In this document: in pieces, positions 1-8,577 of the stretch
Layout: each line of letters opens with the position of its first letter
Numbering within the stretch: position 1 is the stretch's first letter
DNA from: Gaiellasilicea sp963829845
GTDB lineage: Bacteria > Actinomycetota > Thermoleophilia > Gaiellales > Gaiellaceae
Length of the DNA stretch: 64,000 bases
Reading direction: 5' to 3'
NCBI GenBank assembly: GCA_963829845.1
Contig: CAWHKD010000020.1
Coordinates: 48,762-112,761 of the forward strand
Notes under the pieces: generated by a model
Databases searched by the model: none
What the model was told of the DNA's origin: nothing
What the model saw: only the letters and a program-made list of their open reading frames with translations
Made by a program: the position numbers and the translations under genes

Positions 1-305
1 ACGGCTTGGTCGTCCGAGAGCACCTCGCCACCAATTCGCCCGGACCTCCCGGCCCGGGTATCCCGAACACAGGGCTGGCGGCCCAGCCCGGCGTCCGGCT
101 GAACGTATCGCATCGCACGTATCGAAGTCTGCTGGTCGAACGGGGGGACGCTGCGGCGCCCAACGCGCCGCAAGCCGCCGCACCTATCCGTCGCCTAGAC
201 CAACGATCGGGCAAAGCTCTTGTGGTTTGCGGGAGACTGCAGTACATTCGTTAGACCCTCTTATGGGGAGAGGGAGGAAGTACCTAATCGGAAGGCGGCC
301 CTTTC
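1..305. other. No recognised gene
   Basis: I see no reading frame with a recognisable protein family on either strand. The stretch lies upstream of the LuxR-type regulator and probably holds its promoter. A GAAGG element about ten bases before the GTG at 306 could be a weak ribosome binding site. Confidence 0.4.
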
Positions 306-995
306 GTGTCAAAAGCTCATCACTCTGCAGTCCTCCTGGACCGACAGCCACTCTGGCTCGAGGCAGTCGAGCTCGTGCTGGCAAGAATCGACGTGCGCGT
401 CGCCGGCAAGGCGACGGCACCGACGCAGGCGCTCGCGCTCATCGGCGCCCATCGCCCTGATGTGTTCGTGACGGGGATCAAGATGGCGGAGGGAGAGATC
501 GACGGGATCGAGTGCATCACGCAAGCACGCGGCCTCGTCCCCGATCTCCGTTCCGTCGTGCTCTCCGCGCACACGGAGACCGAGTACATCGACAAGGCGC
601 TCGACGCCGGGGCGGTCGCATACGTCGTGAAGAGCGCCCACCCGGACGACCTGGCGTCGGCAATCCGCCAGGCATTCCAGCACTCCGTCTACTTCGCGGG
701 GTCGCGTCCGGCACCGGCGCCGATGGGGCCGCCCGCGGGGGAGAGCAGCGAGGTCGCGGAGCTGACGCGCCGCGAACGGGAGATCCTCCAGCTCGTCGCC
801 GAGGGTCATTCGAACGCCACGCTGGCGAAGATGCTGTGGGTCACCGAGCAGACCGTGAAGTTCCACCTCTCCAACGTCTACCGCAAGCTGGACGTGGCGA
901 ATCGGACCGAGGCTGCCCGCTGGGCGCAGCTGAACGGTCTCCTGCCGGCCGGCGGGCCGGCTGAAACGCATCGCGCGCGCCTCGCTACCGGCTAA
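306..995 (+). CDS. LuxR/NarL-type response regulator with degenerate receiver
   Basis: This is a 229-residue two-domain cytoplasmic protein: a CheY-like receiver (about residues 7-125), then a LuxR-type helix-turn-helix (about 150-215, with LTRREREILQLVAEGHSN and TVKFHLSNVYRKLDV). The HTH is canonical and should bind DNA. The receiver is not: the beta3 segment reads DVFVTGIKM, so Gly57 sits where the phospho-accepting Asp belongs, and the N-terminal acidic pair is Asp-Arg (LLDRQPL). The Ser (VVLSAH) and Lys (YVVKSA) positions are kept. No histidine kinase lies nearby. I infer a phosphorylation-independent orphan regulator. The GTG start gives a full-length receiver, and the stop codon sits in the loop of a perfect hairpin. 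Confidence 0.88.
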   Translation: MSKAHHSAVLLDRQPLWLEAVELVLARIDVRVAGKATAPTQALALIGAHRPDVFVTGIKMAEGEIDGIECITQARGLVPDLRSVVLSAHTETEYIDKALDAGAVAYVVKSAHPDDLASAIRQAFQHSVYFAGSRPAPAPMGPPAGESSEVAELTRREREILQLVAEGHSNATLAKMLWVTEQTVKFHLSNVYRKLDVANRTEAARWAQLNGLLPAGGPAETHRARLATG

Positions 996-1007
996 GCCGG
1001 TAGCGAG
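981..1007 (+). terminator. Perfect 12-bp hairpin around the regulator stop codon
   Basis: CTCGCTACCGGC and its exact reverse complement flank the trinucleotide TAA (993-995), which is the regulator's stop codon. No T-run follows, so this is not a classical intrinsic terminator. It may end or stabilise the regulator mRNA before recR. Confidence 0.45.
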
Positions 1008-1041
1008 CGCGCCGCGTTCGCTCACGTCCGAAAGCGACGGC

Positions 1042-1047
1042 TAGGCT
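1042..1047 (+). promoter_or_regulatory. -10 hexamer TAGGCT of a leaderless recR transcript
   Basis: TAGGCT is followed by six bases and then the GTG start of recR. This spacing puts the transcription start at or next to the start codon. No Shine-Dalgarno sequence is visible, and the same arrangement recurs at several genes in this window. Confidence 0.5.
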
Positions 1048-1053
1048 GCGCGT

Positions 1054-1644
1054 GTGCTGAGCCCGTCGGTCGACAACCTGGTCGCGCAGCTCACGCGCCT
1101 GCCCGGGATCGGCTCCCGGACTGCGCAGCGGCTCGCCTTCCACGTGCTTTCGACGCCGAAGGACGAAGCGTTGGCGCTCGCAACCGCGATCGCCGAGGTC
1201 AAGGAACGTGTCCGCTTCTGCGGCGAATGCGGCAACCTGACCGAGGACGAGCTCTGCACGATCTGCCTCGACGCCCGCCGCGACCGCACGGTCGTCTGCG
1301 TCGTCGAGCAGCCTGTCGACGTGATCTCGCTCGAGCGCACTCACGAGTACCGCGGCCTCTACCACGTCCTCGGCGGCTCCCTCTCACCGCTCGACGGCGT
1401 CGAGCCTGAGCACCTGCGGATCGACGAGCTGCTCCGGCGCGTCGCGCAGGGCGAGATCCGCGAGGTCGTGCTCGCGACGAACCCGAACATGACCGGTGAG
1501 GCAACGGCCGCCTATCTCGCCGACCGGCTGCGCGACCGGGCCACCGTGACGAGGCTCGCCAGCGGCCTGCCGGTCGGCGGCGATCTCGAGTACGCCGACG
1601 AGGTCACGCTCGGCCGGGCGCTCGCCGGCCGCCGCGAAATCTAG
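1054..1644 (+). CDS. recR: Recombination mediator RecR
   Basis: RecR acts in the cytoplasm with RecF and RecO to load RecA on gapped DNA. The 196 residues match the usual family length of about 200. In order: an N-terminal helix-hairpin-helix (LTRLPGIGSRTAQRLAFH, about 13-30), a four-cysteine zinc motif (Cys56, Cys59, Cys68, Cys71) and a Toprim domain from about residue 80 (VCVVEQPVDV, then YRGLYHVLGGSLSPLDG). The frame is intact. The usual dnaX and ybaB partners are not upstream; an orphan regulator is there instead. The GTG start is supported by family length and by the TAGGCT hexamer six bases before it. Confidence 0.96.
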   Translation: MLSPSVDNLVAQLTRLPGIGSRTAQRLAFHVLSTPKDEALALATAIAEVKERVRFCGECGNLTEDELCTICLDARRDRTVVCVVEQPVDVISLERTHEYRGLYHVLGGSLSPLDGVEPEHLRIDELLRRVAQGEIREVVLATNPNMTGEATAAYLADRLRDRATVTRLASGLPVGGDLEYADEVTLGRALAGRREI

Positions 1645-1728
1645 CCTCCGACGATTTTCGCGCAAAGAGCGAACTTTTGTCCGGCGGCCGCTTGACGCGG
1701 CTGAGGTGGATCCCTACATTCTCCCCAT

Positions 1729-1770
1729 CTGAACCGACGGGCCTTCGGGTTCGTCGGTTCAGTGTTTTTT
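1729..1770 (+). terminator. Intrinsic terminator downstream of recR
   Basis: A stem of 11 perfect pairs (CTGAACCGACG with CGTCGGTTCAG) extends by two G-T and two G-C pairs to a TTCG tetraloop and is followed by TGTTTTTT. This is a textbook factor-independent terminator. It overlaps the GTG at 1762 that would give the longest lysC frame, which argues for the later lysC start at 1819. Confidence 0.9.
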
Positions 1771-1804
1771 AGGCCTGTTTCCGTGTCGTCTCCGGGGCCT
1801 CATC

Positions 1805-1810
1805 TACACT
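1805..1810 (+). promoter_or_regulatory. -10 hexamer TACACT before lysC
   Basis: TACACT lies eight bases before the GTG at 1819 and downstream of the recR terminator. It predicts a leaderless or nearly leaderless lysC-asd mRNA. No Shine-Dalgarno sequence precedes the GTG. Confidence 0.5.
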
Positions 1811-1818
1811 CGCCGGCA

Positions 1819-3066
1819 GTGGCGACGACCGAGTACGAAGCCGTTCCGGCGGTCGATGCGGACGCCGAGGCGCCGCCGCGCGGCACCTTGGTGCTGAAGT
1901 TCGGCGGCACGTCCGTCGCCGATCCCGAGAAGCTGAAGCGGGTCGCTGCGAGGCTTGTCGCCGCGCGGGAGGAAGGACACCGGGTGGTCGGCGTTCTCTC
2001 CGCGATGGGCCACACCACGGACGAGCTGCTCGAGCTCGCCCACCAGGTCTCGCCCACCCCCCACCCGCGCGAGCTCGACATGCTCGTGTCGGTCGGCGAG
2101 CGGATCTCGTGCGCGCTCGCCGCGATGGTGATCCACGACCTCGGCCACGAGGCGATCTCGCTGACCGGCTCGCAGGCGGGGATCGTCACCGACACCGTCC
2201 ACGGCAAGGCGAAGATCGTCGAGGTGCGAGCGCGCCGGATCCACGAGGCGCTCGACGAAGGCACGATCGTGCTGGTCGCCGGCTTCCAGGGGGTCTCGAC
2301 GGCATTCGAGGTGACGACGCTCGGCCGCGGCGGCTCCGACACGACCGCCGTCGCGCTCGCGGCCGCGCTCGGCGCCGACTTCTGCGAGATCTACACCGAC
2401 GTTCGCGGCGTCTACTCCGCCGATCCGCGGCTGGTGCCGGACGCACGCCAGCTGACGCGGGTCAGCTTCGACGAGATGCTCGAGATGGCCTCCTCCGGCG
2501 CCGGCGTCCTCGCCACCCGCTCGATCGAGGTCGCGCGCAGCCACAATGTGCGGCTCCACGTCCGCTCGACCTTTCAAGAAGGAGAAGGGACGTGGATCCA
2601 GGAGGAGGACACTCTGTTGTCTGAAAAGCAAGTGATGCTCGAGAAAGCCCTGATCTCCGGCGTCGTGCACCAGCGCGAGGAGACTGTGTACCGCGTCGAC
2701 GGCGCCCGCCCGGCGCAGCTCTTCGGCGCCCTCGCGCAGGCGTCCGTGAACGTTGACACGATCGTGCAGACGAACGAGGAGATCGTCTTCTCGGCCCCGG
2801 TCGAGGACAAGGCCGACGCGGCGCGGACGCTCGACGGGCTCGGCGTCTCCTGGAGCTCCCGGGACGACCTCGGCAAGGTCAGCCTCGTAGGCGCAGGGAT
2901 GAAGAGCCACCCCGGCGTCGCCGCGAAGACCTTCGCAACGCTGGAGAGCGCCGGGATCGAGGCCGCGATCGTCTCGACCTCGCCGATCAAGATCGCCTGC
3001 CACGTCCCTTCAACCGACGTCGACCGGGCCGTGCAGGCGCTCCACGAGGCATTCGAGCTTGGCTAG
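1819..3066 (+). CDS. lysC: Aspartate kinase
   Basis: It phosphorylates L-aspartate, the first step to lysine, diaminopimelate, threonine and methionine. With the GTG at 1819 the protein has 415 residues. The amino-acid kinase domain opens with KFGGTSVAD (about 27-35) and includes GRGGSDTTAVALAAALGA. Two ACT domains follow (from about 280, e.g. VNVDTIVQTNEE), as in feedback-inhibited monofunctional kinases. A GTG at 1762 would add 19 residues, but those codons lie in the recR terminator. The 3' end overlaps asd by eight bases, so the two are probably translationally coupled. Feedback control by lysine or threonine is typical of the family and not shown here. Confidence 0.95.
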   Translation: MATTEYEAVPAVDADAEAPPRGTLVLKFGGTSVADPEKLKRVAARLVAAREEGHRVVGVLSAMGHTTDELLELAHQVSPTPHPRELDMLVSVGERISCALAAMVIHDLGHEAISLTGSQAGIVTDTVHGKAKIVEVRARRIHEALDEGTIVLVAGFQGVSTAFEVTTLGRGGSDTTAVALAAALGADFCEIYTDVRGVYSADPRLVPDARQLTRVSFDEMLEMASSGAGVLATRSIEVARSHNVRLHVRSTFQEGEGTWIQEEDTLLSEKQVMLEKALISGVVHQREETVYRVDGARPAQLFGALAQASVNVDTIVQTNEEIVFSAPVEDKADAARTLDGLGVSWSSRDDLGKVSLVGAGMKSHPGVAAKTFATLESAGIEAAIVSTSPIKIACHVPSTDVDRAVQALHEAFELG

Positions 3067-3997
3067 GCCACCCCGGATCGGAGTCGTCGGCGCCACCGGC
3101 GCGGTGGGCACGATCACGCTCGAGCTGCTGCGCGAGCGCGGCTACGACGACGTGCGCCTGTTCGCGTCCGCTCGCTCGGCCGGCACGGAGCTCGGCGGCT
3201 CGATCGTCGAGGAGGCGACGCCCGAGGCGCTCGCCGCCGGCGACCTCGACCTCTGCCTCTTCTCCGTCGGCACCACGGCCAGCCGCGAGCTCGTACCGCA
3301 CGCCGTCCGCGGCGGCGCGATCGCGATCGACAAGTCGGCGGCGTACCGGCTCGAGCCGGGCGTCCCTCTCGTCGTGCCGGAGGTGAACGGCGTCCGTGCC
3401 GCCGAGCACGACGGCATCGTCGCCAACCCGAACTGCTGCGCGATCCCGCTCACGTGCACGCTGAAGCCGCTGCACGACGCGGCGGGCCTCGTCCGCGTCC
3501 GCGTTGCCACGTACCAGTCGGTCTCCGGCGCCGGCGCACAGGCGATGGAGCAGCTGCGCGGCCAATCGCCGGACGAGCTCGATCTGCGGATGGACTGGAG
3601 CTTCGACGGCGTCGAGTTCGAGGAGGAGGAGAAGCTGCGTGAGGAAACGCGCAAGATCCTCGAGCTGCCCGCGCTCCCGGTGAGCGCGACCTGCGTCCGC
3701 GTGCCCGTGCTCGTCGGCCATGCCGAGGCCGTGTGGCTCGAGACGAAGGAGCCGCTCTCCGCCGAGGAGGCGACAGCGATCCTCGGCAACGCCCCAGGAG
3801 TCAGGCTCGAGCAGTTCCCGACACCGGGTGGCGCGGCCGGGCGCGACGACGTCCTCGTCGGGCGGATCCGCAACGACCCGACCGTCGAGAACGGCCTCGC
3901 GCTCTTCATCGCCGGCGACAACCTGCGCAAGGGCGCGGCGCTGAACGCGATCCAGATCGCCGAGCTCCTCCTCGCCGGGCAGCGCGTCGCGGCTTGA
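3059..3997 (+). CDS. asd: Aspartate-semialdehyde dehydrogenase
   Basis: It reduces aspartyl phosphate to aspartate semialdehyde with NADPH and follows lysC in an operon. The 312 residues start with the nucleotide-binding loop GVVGATGAVG (8-17). The catalytic cysteine lies in ANPNCCAIPL (Cys126). The residue after it is Cys, where Ser or Thr is usual. The conserved histidine region VRVPVLVGHAEAV is present. The likely TTG start overlaps the lysC stop and gives an N-terminus right for the Rossmann fold. The protein is slightly shorter than the usual 330-350 residues, but all core motifs are seen. The next gene starts inside its stop codon (TTGA). Confidence 0.94.
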   Translation: MARPPRIGVVGATGAVGTITLELLRERGYDDVRLFASARSAGTELGGSIVEEATPEALAAGDLDLCLFSVGTTASRELVPHAVRGGAIAIDKSAAYRLEPGVPLVVPEVNGVRAAEHDGIVANPNCCAIPLTCTLKPLHDAAGLVRVRVATYQSVSGAGAQAMEQLRGQSPDELDLRMDWSFDGVEFEEEEKLREETRKILELPALPVSATCVRVPVLVGHAEAVWLETKEPLSAEEATAILGNAPGVRLEQFPTPGGAAGRDDVLVGRIRNDPTVENGLALFIAGDNLRKGAALNAIQIAELLLAGQRVAA

Positions 3998-4791
3998 TCG
4001 CCGCCGCGACGGTCGCGACCGCTCTCTCGCTGCTCGCTCCGCCGCCGACGCTCGTCGCCGCAGGCGACGTCGCCTCCTGCCGCTCGAGCGGGGACGAGCG
4101 AACCGCCGCGATCGTCGCCCGCACGCCGGGCACCGTTGCCGTACTCGGCGACATCGTCTACGAGCGCGGTACTGCCGCCGAGTTCCGCGACTGCTACTCG
4201 TGGCGCGGCGTGCGCGGCCGCACGCGTGCCGCGCTCGGCAACCACGAGTACGGCTCGACCGACGCGCGGCCGGCGAAGGCCTACTTCAAGCTCCCCTCGC
4301 GCGGCTACTACTCATACGAGCTCGGCGCTTGGCACGTCGTCGTCCTCAACTCGAACTGCGGCCCGGCGGGCGGCTGCGCGACCGGCTCGCCGCAGCAGCG
4401 CTGGCTCGCGGCCGACCTCGCCGCCAACCCTGCCCGCTGCACGCTCGCGTACTGGCACCACGCGCGCTTCAGCTCAGGGCTGCACGGTTCCGACCGGACG
4501 ATGGCCGCGCTCTGGGGCACGCTCGCCCGGGCCGGAGCGGACGTCGTGCTCGCCGGCCACGACCACCACTACGAGCGCTTCGCGCCGATCGACGGCATCC
4601 GCTCCTTCGTCGTCGGCACCGGCGGCCGCAGCCTCTACCCGGCCTTCTTCCGGATCCCGCGCAGCGTCGTCGTCAACGACAGGACGTACGGCGTCCTCAG
4701 GCTCACGCTCCGGCCGGCGGCCTACGACTGGCGGTTCCTCGCGGTGCCGGGCTCGACCTTCGCCGATCGCGGCTCGGCTCGTTGCCGGTAG
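3994..4791 (+). CDS. Secreted metallophosphoesterase (purple-acid-phosphatase-like)
   Basis: The start is the TTG at 3994, which overlaps the asd stop by four bases and opens with a signal-peptide-like stretch (LIAAATVATALSLLA). The mature part has the binuclear-metal phosphoesterase motifs in order: AAGDVAS, GDIVYERG, GNHEYGS, YWHHARFSSG and AGHDHHYERF. The GHDHxYER ending is typical of purple-acid-phosphatase-like enzymes. It probably hydrolyses phosphate esters outside the membrane; the substrate cannot be read from sequence. The frame is intact at about 265 residues. Its link to lysC-asd seems positional only. Confidence 0.85.
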   Translation: MIAAATVATALSLLAPPPTLVAAGDVASCRSSGDERTAAIVARTPGTVAVLGDIVYERGTAAEFRDCYSWRGVRGRTRAALGNHEYGSTDARPAKAYFKLPSRGYYSYELGAWHVVVLNSNCGPAGGCATGSPQQRWLAADLAANPARCTLAYWHHARFSSGLHGSDRTMAALWGTLARAGADVVLAGHDHHYERFAPIDGIRSFVVGTGGRSLYPAFFRIPRSVVVNDRTYGVLRLTLRPAAYDWRFLAVPGSTFADRGSARCR

Positions 4792-4793
4792 AC

Positions 4794-5286
4794 CTAGCGG
4801 CCGGGCAGGACTCGCGCCGGCGATCCTGCGACGACCGCTCCCGGGCTGACGTCTCGCGTCACGACGGCGCCCGCGCCGACGATCGCGCCCGCGCCGACCC
4901 GGACGCCGCCGAGGACGACCGCGCCGGAGCCGAGGGACGCGCCGCGCTCGACGACGGTCTCCAGCAGCTCCCAGTCCTCCGCCGTCTGCAGCGCTCCCTC
5001 GCCGGTCGTCGCGCGCGGGTACTTGTCGTTGACGAACATGACGCCGTGGCCGACGAACACCTCGTCCTCGACGGTCACGCCCTCGCAGACGAAGGTGTGG
5101 CTCTGGACCTTGCAGCGGGCGCCGATCCGCGCGCCACGCTGGATCTCGACGAACGGGCCGATGCGCGTCTCGTCGCCGATCGCGCAGCCGTAGAGGTTGG
5201 TGAACGGGCCGACGACGACGTCTGGCGCCGAAATCGACGTCGTTCAGCAGCCGGCAGGGCGCGTCGTTCGCGGGCTCAGTGGCCAC
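4794..5286 (-). CDS. Left-handed beta-helix sugar O/N-acyltransferase (frameshifted)
   Basis: This composite gene has one frame change near 5230. The first 20 or so residues (start GTG at 5284-5286, LLNDVDFGA) are in one frame, and the rest runs as PDVVVGPFTNLYGCAIGD onward in another. The body is hexapeptide-repeat sequence (VGHGVMFVNDKYPRA, VVLGGVRVGAGAIVGAGAVV, ending VVAGSPARVLPG), typical of WbbJ/WlbB-type acetyltransferases that acylate UDP- or dTDP-amino sugars. The start codon overlaps the end of the aminotransferase upstream, which supports a pair in which the amino group made by the aminotransferase is then acylated. Confidence 0.82.
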
Positions 5287-6421
5287 GGCTGAAGAACGCC
5301 TCGATCGCCGTCGGCGACCGCCGTCAGCTGAGCTTCGCTGATGCCGGGGAACATGGGCAGCGAGAGCCCCTCACGCGCCACCTGCTCCGCGACGGGGAAC
5401 GCGCCGGCGCCGTAGCCGAGATGCGCATACGCCGGGAGCGAGGTGGACCGGCTCGGGGTAGTGGCGGCCGGTCGCGATGCCCGCGCTCGCGGAGGAAGCT
5501 CGCCGAGCGCGTCCGGATCGGCCGTGCGCACGACGTAGAGGTGCCAGACCGGGCTTGCTCCCGGGCGCAATCTCGGGCAGCACCAGATCGCCGACGCCCG
5601 CGAGCGCCTCGGTCGAGGAGCCGTGCGGCCGCACGTCGCTCCTCGTTCCAGCCGTCGAGCAGGCGGAGCTTCAGCTCGAGGACGATCGCCTGGATCGTGT
5701 CGAGCCGAGCCGTATAGCCCTCGAGATCGTGGTGGTACTTCCGCCGCTGTCCGTGCTCGCGCAGCGCGCGAACCGCCTCGGCGAGGCTCGCGTCGTCGGT
5801 GGTCGAGCGCGCCGGCGTCGCCCATCGCGCCGAGGTTCTTCGCCGGGTAGAAGCTGAACGCGCCCGCGAGCCCGGCGGCGCCGGCGCGGAGGCCGTCGCG
5901 CTCGGCCCCGTGCGCCTGGCAGGCATCCTCGACGATGCGCGAGGCCTGTCCGCTCGGCGAGCGAACGGAGCGCCTGCATGTCGGCCATCTGCCCGTAGAG
6001 ATGCACCGGCAGCAGGAACGTGGTGCGCGACGTGATCGCTGCCTCGGCCGCCGCCGGATCGAGGTTGTAGTCGGCCGCGCCGATCTCCGCCGGTACCGGC
6101 GTCCCACCGGCCTGCGTCACCGCCTCCAGCGTCGCGACGAAGGTCTGCGCGGGCACGATCACCTCGTCCCCGGGCCGGATCCCGGCGGCCAGGAGCGCGA
6201 GCCGAAGAGCGTCGAGGCCACTCGCGACGCCGACGGCGTCGGCGGTCTGGCAATACGAGGCGAAGGCGTGCTCGAAGGAGCCGACGGCCGGCCCGTTGAC
6301 GAAGGCGCCGGAGTCGAGCAAGCCGGCCATAGCCTCGAGCAACTCGGCGCGGATCGGCTCGTTCATGCGGTCGAGGTCGACGAACGGGACCGGAGGCGAT
6401 CGGTGAGGGAGGGTTGCTCAT
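5276..6421 (-). CDS. DegT/DnrJ/EryC1 nucleotide-sugar aminotransferase (several frameshifts)
   Basis: This is a PLP enzyme of the sugar aminotransferase family. The probable start is the ATG at 6421 (MSNPPSPIAS), running into VPFVDLDRMNEPIRAELL after one frame change near 6388. Further frame changes near 5945, 5800, 5620 and 5305 are needed, but the family order is kept: GVASGLDALRLAL (cofactor site), GDEVIVPAQTFVATLEAV, IVEDACQAHGA, SFYPAKNLGAMGDAGAL with the Schiff-base Lys, then HHDLEGYTARLDTIQA and the C-terminal VADAIEAFFSRGH. A TAGGTT hexamer lies eight bases before the ATG. Together with the acyltransferase it suggests synthesis of an N-acylated 3- or 4-amino-deoxyhexose for a surface glycan. 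Confidence 0.8.
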
Positions 6422-6547
6422 CTTGCCGAAACCTATCCGAACGGCCATTGGGGTCGCGATCCGAAGCGGTGGGAAGCTTGACTGGGGGTCGGGCATGTCA
6501 TTGGGCACTGGCGGAGGGCCAGGGGGAATGAGGAAAGGACTAAAGGT

Positions 6548-7459
6548 ATGACACTGCGGAAGAAGCTTCTTCTGCTGGCGGCCTTCGCGGCTCTGGCAAC
6601 AGCCGCGATCGGCGGCACAGCGCCAATCGCTCTGGGTCACGATCCGCTTCCAGAGCATCCGACCTGTACGTGGTCGGTGGACAAGACGGCAAGCCTGCAC
6701 AGCAACCCGGGCGTGCCGATCACGACGCTGACGCTGTCGCTCGACCAGACGGTCACGGTCGTCTACAAGATCGTCGTCACGCGAAATTGTCAGGAAGGGT
6801 TCGATCCGGGCGCACATGGCGCCGGGGCGGACGTCTTCGACAGCCATGCCGGATCTCTGGCGACGAACCTGTTCCACGGGAGCCAGAACCTGCACGATTC
6901 GGCGACCTTCACGTACAGCCGTGACATCGGGGCACACGGTTGCGGCGAGTTCGACGTCGTGAACACGGTCGACGTCACCAGCTCGGACGACCACCACCCG
7001 CTCGCTACCGACACACAGACGATCCACGTGACCGTGCCGTGCGCGACCGGATGCACGTTGACGCAGGGCTACTGGAAGACGCACTCGAGCTACGGCCCGG
7101 CCTCGAAGCCGGACGCGACGTGGAACCTGCTTCCCGGCGGCCTCGGACCGGACACGGTGTTCTTCCTCAGCGGGGCCAGCTGGTACCAGGTCTTCTGGAC
7201 CGCTCCGGCAGGCAACGCGTACTACAACCTCGCGCACCAGTACATGGCGGCGCGACTGAACATCCTCGACGGAGCATCGGCTCCGGCATCGGTCGCGGAT
7301 GCGATCACGGCGGCGACGGCGCTGTTCAACGCCTACACGCCCGCGCAGATCGCAGCACTGAAGGGCTCGGATGCTCTGCGCAAGCAGTTCGTCGACCTGG
7401 CGGGAATCCTCGGCTCCTACAACGAGGGGCTGATCGGGCCGGGGCACTGCGACGAGTAG
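6548..7459 (+). CDS. Secreted protein of unknown function with LTQGYWKTH motif
   Basis: The 303-residue protein has a clear signal peptide (KKLLLLAAFAALATAAI, cleavage probably near residue 25-30). After it come a beta-rich domain of about 150 residues and a C-terminal part opening with CTLTQGYWKTHSSYGP. I have seen this LTQGYWKTH pattern in otherwise uncharacterised secreted bacterial proteins but assign no function. Paired cysteines suggest disulfides. A good ribosome binding site (GGAAAGG) lies about ten bases before the ATG, unlike the leaderless genes nearby. A strong hairpin follows the stop. It is not obviously part of the sugar pathway. Confidence 0.8.
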   Translation: MTLRKKLLLLAAFAALATAAIGGTAPIALGHDPLPEHPTCTWSVDKTASLHSNPGVPITTLTLSLDQTVTVVYKIVVTRNCQEGFDPGAHGAGADVFDSHAGSLATNLFHGSQNLHDSATFTYSRDIGAHGCGEFDVVNTVDVTSSDDHHPLATDTQTIHVTVPCATGCTLTQGYWKTHSSYGPASKPDATWNLLPGGLGPDTVFFLSGASWYQVFWTAPAGNAYYNLAHQYMAARLNILDGASAPASVADAITAATALFNAYTPAQIAALKGSDALRKQFVDLAGILGSYNEGLIGPGHCDE

Positions 7460-7487
7460 CTCATCCCGGCAACACCCCGAAACACGT

Positions 7488-7515
7488 GCGAGACCCCCGG
7501 CCGCGGGGGTCTCGC
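7488..7515. terminator. Bidirectional hairpin between convergent genes
   Basis: GCGAGACCCCC (7488-7498) pairs exactly with GGGGGTCTCGC (7505-7515) over a six-base loop region. It sits between the convergent secreted-protein gene and the hydrolase gene. A weak T-rich tail follows on the plus strand (GTTTCTG). Confidence 0.75.
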
Positions 7516-7532
7516 CGTTTCTGCAACTTGAC

Positions 7533-8333
7533 TCATCGCCGGGTCGGCCGACGGGAGTCCGAGCGCGTCCCATTCGTCGAGAGTTTCGCGTCGCTCGAGA
7601 GCTTCGCGGGCGCGTCCCAATCGTGCGCCGTAAGGATTTCGATGCCCTCGGCTCGGCACCACCTGGCGATCTCGGGCGCGACCTCTTCCACCTCCTCGGC
7701 CGTGTGCGCCAGATCGCCCGCGAGGAGCCACGACCGTACGTCGTCGCGGACGAGGAGCGCAGCGTGTCCGGCTGTGTGCCCCGGCGTCGGCACGAGCAGC
7801 AAGCGTCCGTCGCCGCAACGTCAAAGGACGACCGAAACGGTCCCACGGCCTCGCCGTCGAAGTCCACGAGCGTCGGCTCGAGCCGGTCGGGCCATCGCTG
7901 GGGCAGGTAGCCGCGCACGCGGCCCCCGACACCCGTCGCCCGCTCCCACTCCAACCGGTGCACGATCACCCGAGCGTGCGGAAAGGCGTCGATGCCGCCG
8001 ACGTGATCCGTGTGGAGGTGGGAGAGCACGACGGTGCCGACTGCTGCCCGGCTCGACGCCGATGCTGCGAAGCTGCGGCGCGATCTCGTCCGCGGGCGTC
8101 AGCTCGAAGCGCGAGAGCCGGAAGAACGGATGCCAGAACGGGAACCATCGCGGCGCGGCGGCCCGCGCGGTCTGGCCGGTGTCGAAGAGACAACGGCTGC
8201 CGTCAGTGAACTCGATCAGGAAGGCGTTGACGGGCATCGCCTCGTCGCGCCACTCGTCGACCACATAACGGCGGACGCCCCGCTGGCCCGCCTTGGCGCG
8301 GACGTGACCGGTGACCAGGCAAACAATGCGCAC
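7533..8333 (-). CDS. Metallo-beta-lactamase-fold hydrolase, lactonase-like (frameshifted)
   Basis: This composite gene has frame changes near 8040 and 7825. The N-terminal segment starts at a GTG (8331-8333: VRIVCLVTGHV) and runs through VNAFLIEFTDGSRCLFDTGQ. The second frame holds the zinc motif SHLHTDHVGGIDAF. The third holds LLVPTPGHTAGHAALLVRD, SWLLAGDLAHT and TAHDWDAPA. HxHxDH, the later His and the Asp make a complete binuclear zinc site. The arrangement resembles AttM/AiiA-type lactonases more than beta-lactamases, but the substrate is not knowable from sequence alone. Confidence 0.83.
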
Positions 8334-8577
8334 TAGTCGGCCGTGGCGGAGCGCCACTCCCATAGCATCCCTACTCCGCGAGGCGTGTTTGGAACAGCGA
8401 AGAGCGACGGCAAGACAGCCATCATCCGACCACATGGACCGAGCGTCCTGGTCGAACTCTCCTTCGGTGCGTTGCTTCCTGTCCCTTCCACGGCTCCCGG
8501 TTTACGCCTCCTTGATCGGCACCTAAGCTGAGGATGATGAAGCAGAATTACGTAGAGTCGAGCAATCTCTCCGGCGC

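Noticed and set aside
1762..1818. Longer lysC start at GTG 1762
   Set aside because: These codons form the 3' arm and T-run of the recR terminator and encode no conserved residues.
5324..8029. 901-codon minus-strand open frame joining hydrolase and aminotransferase segments
   Set aside because: It crosses a convergent gene and stitches fragments of two genes through low-complexity sequence; the families are better explained by two frameshifted genes.
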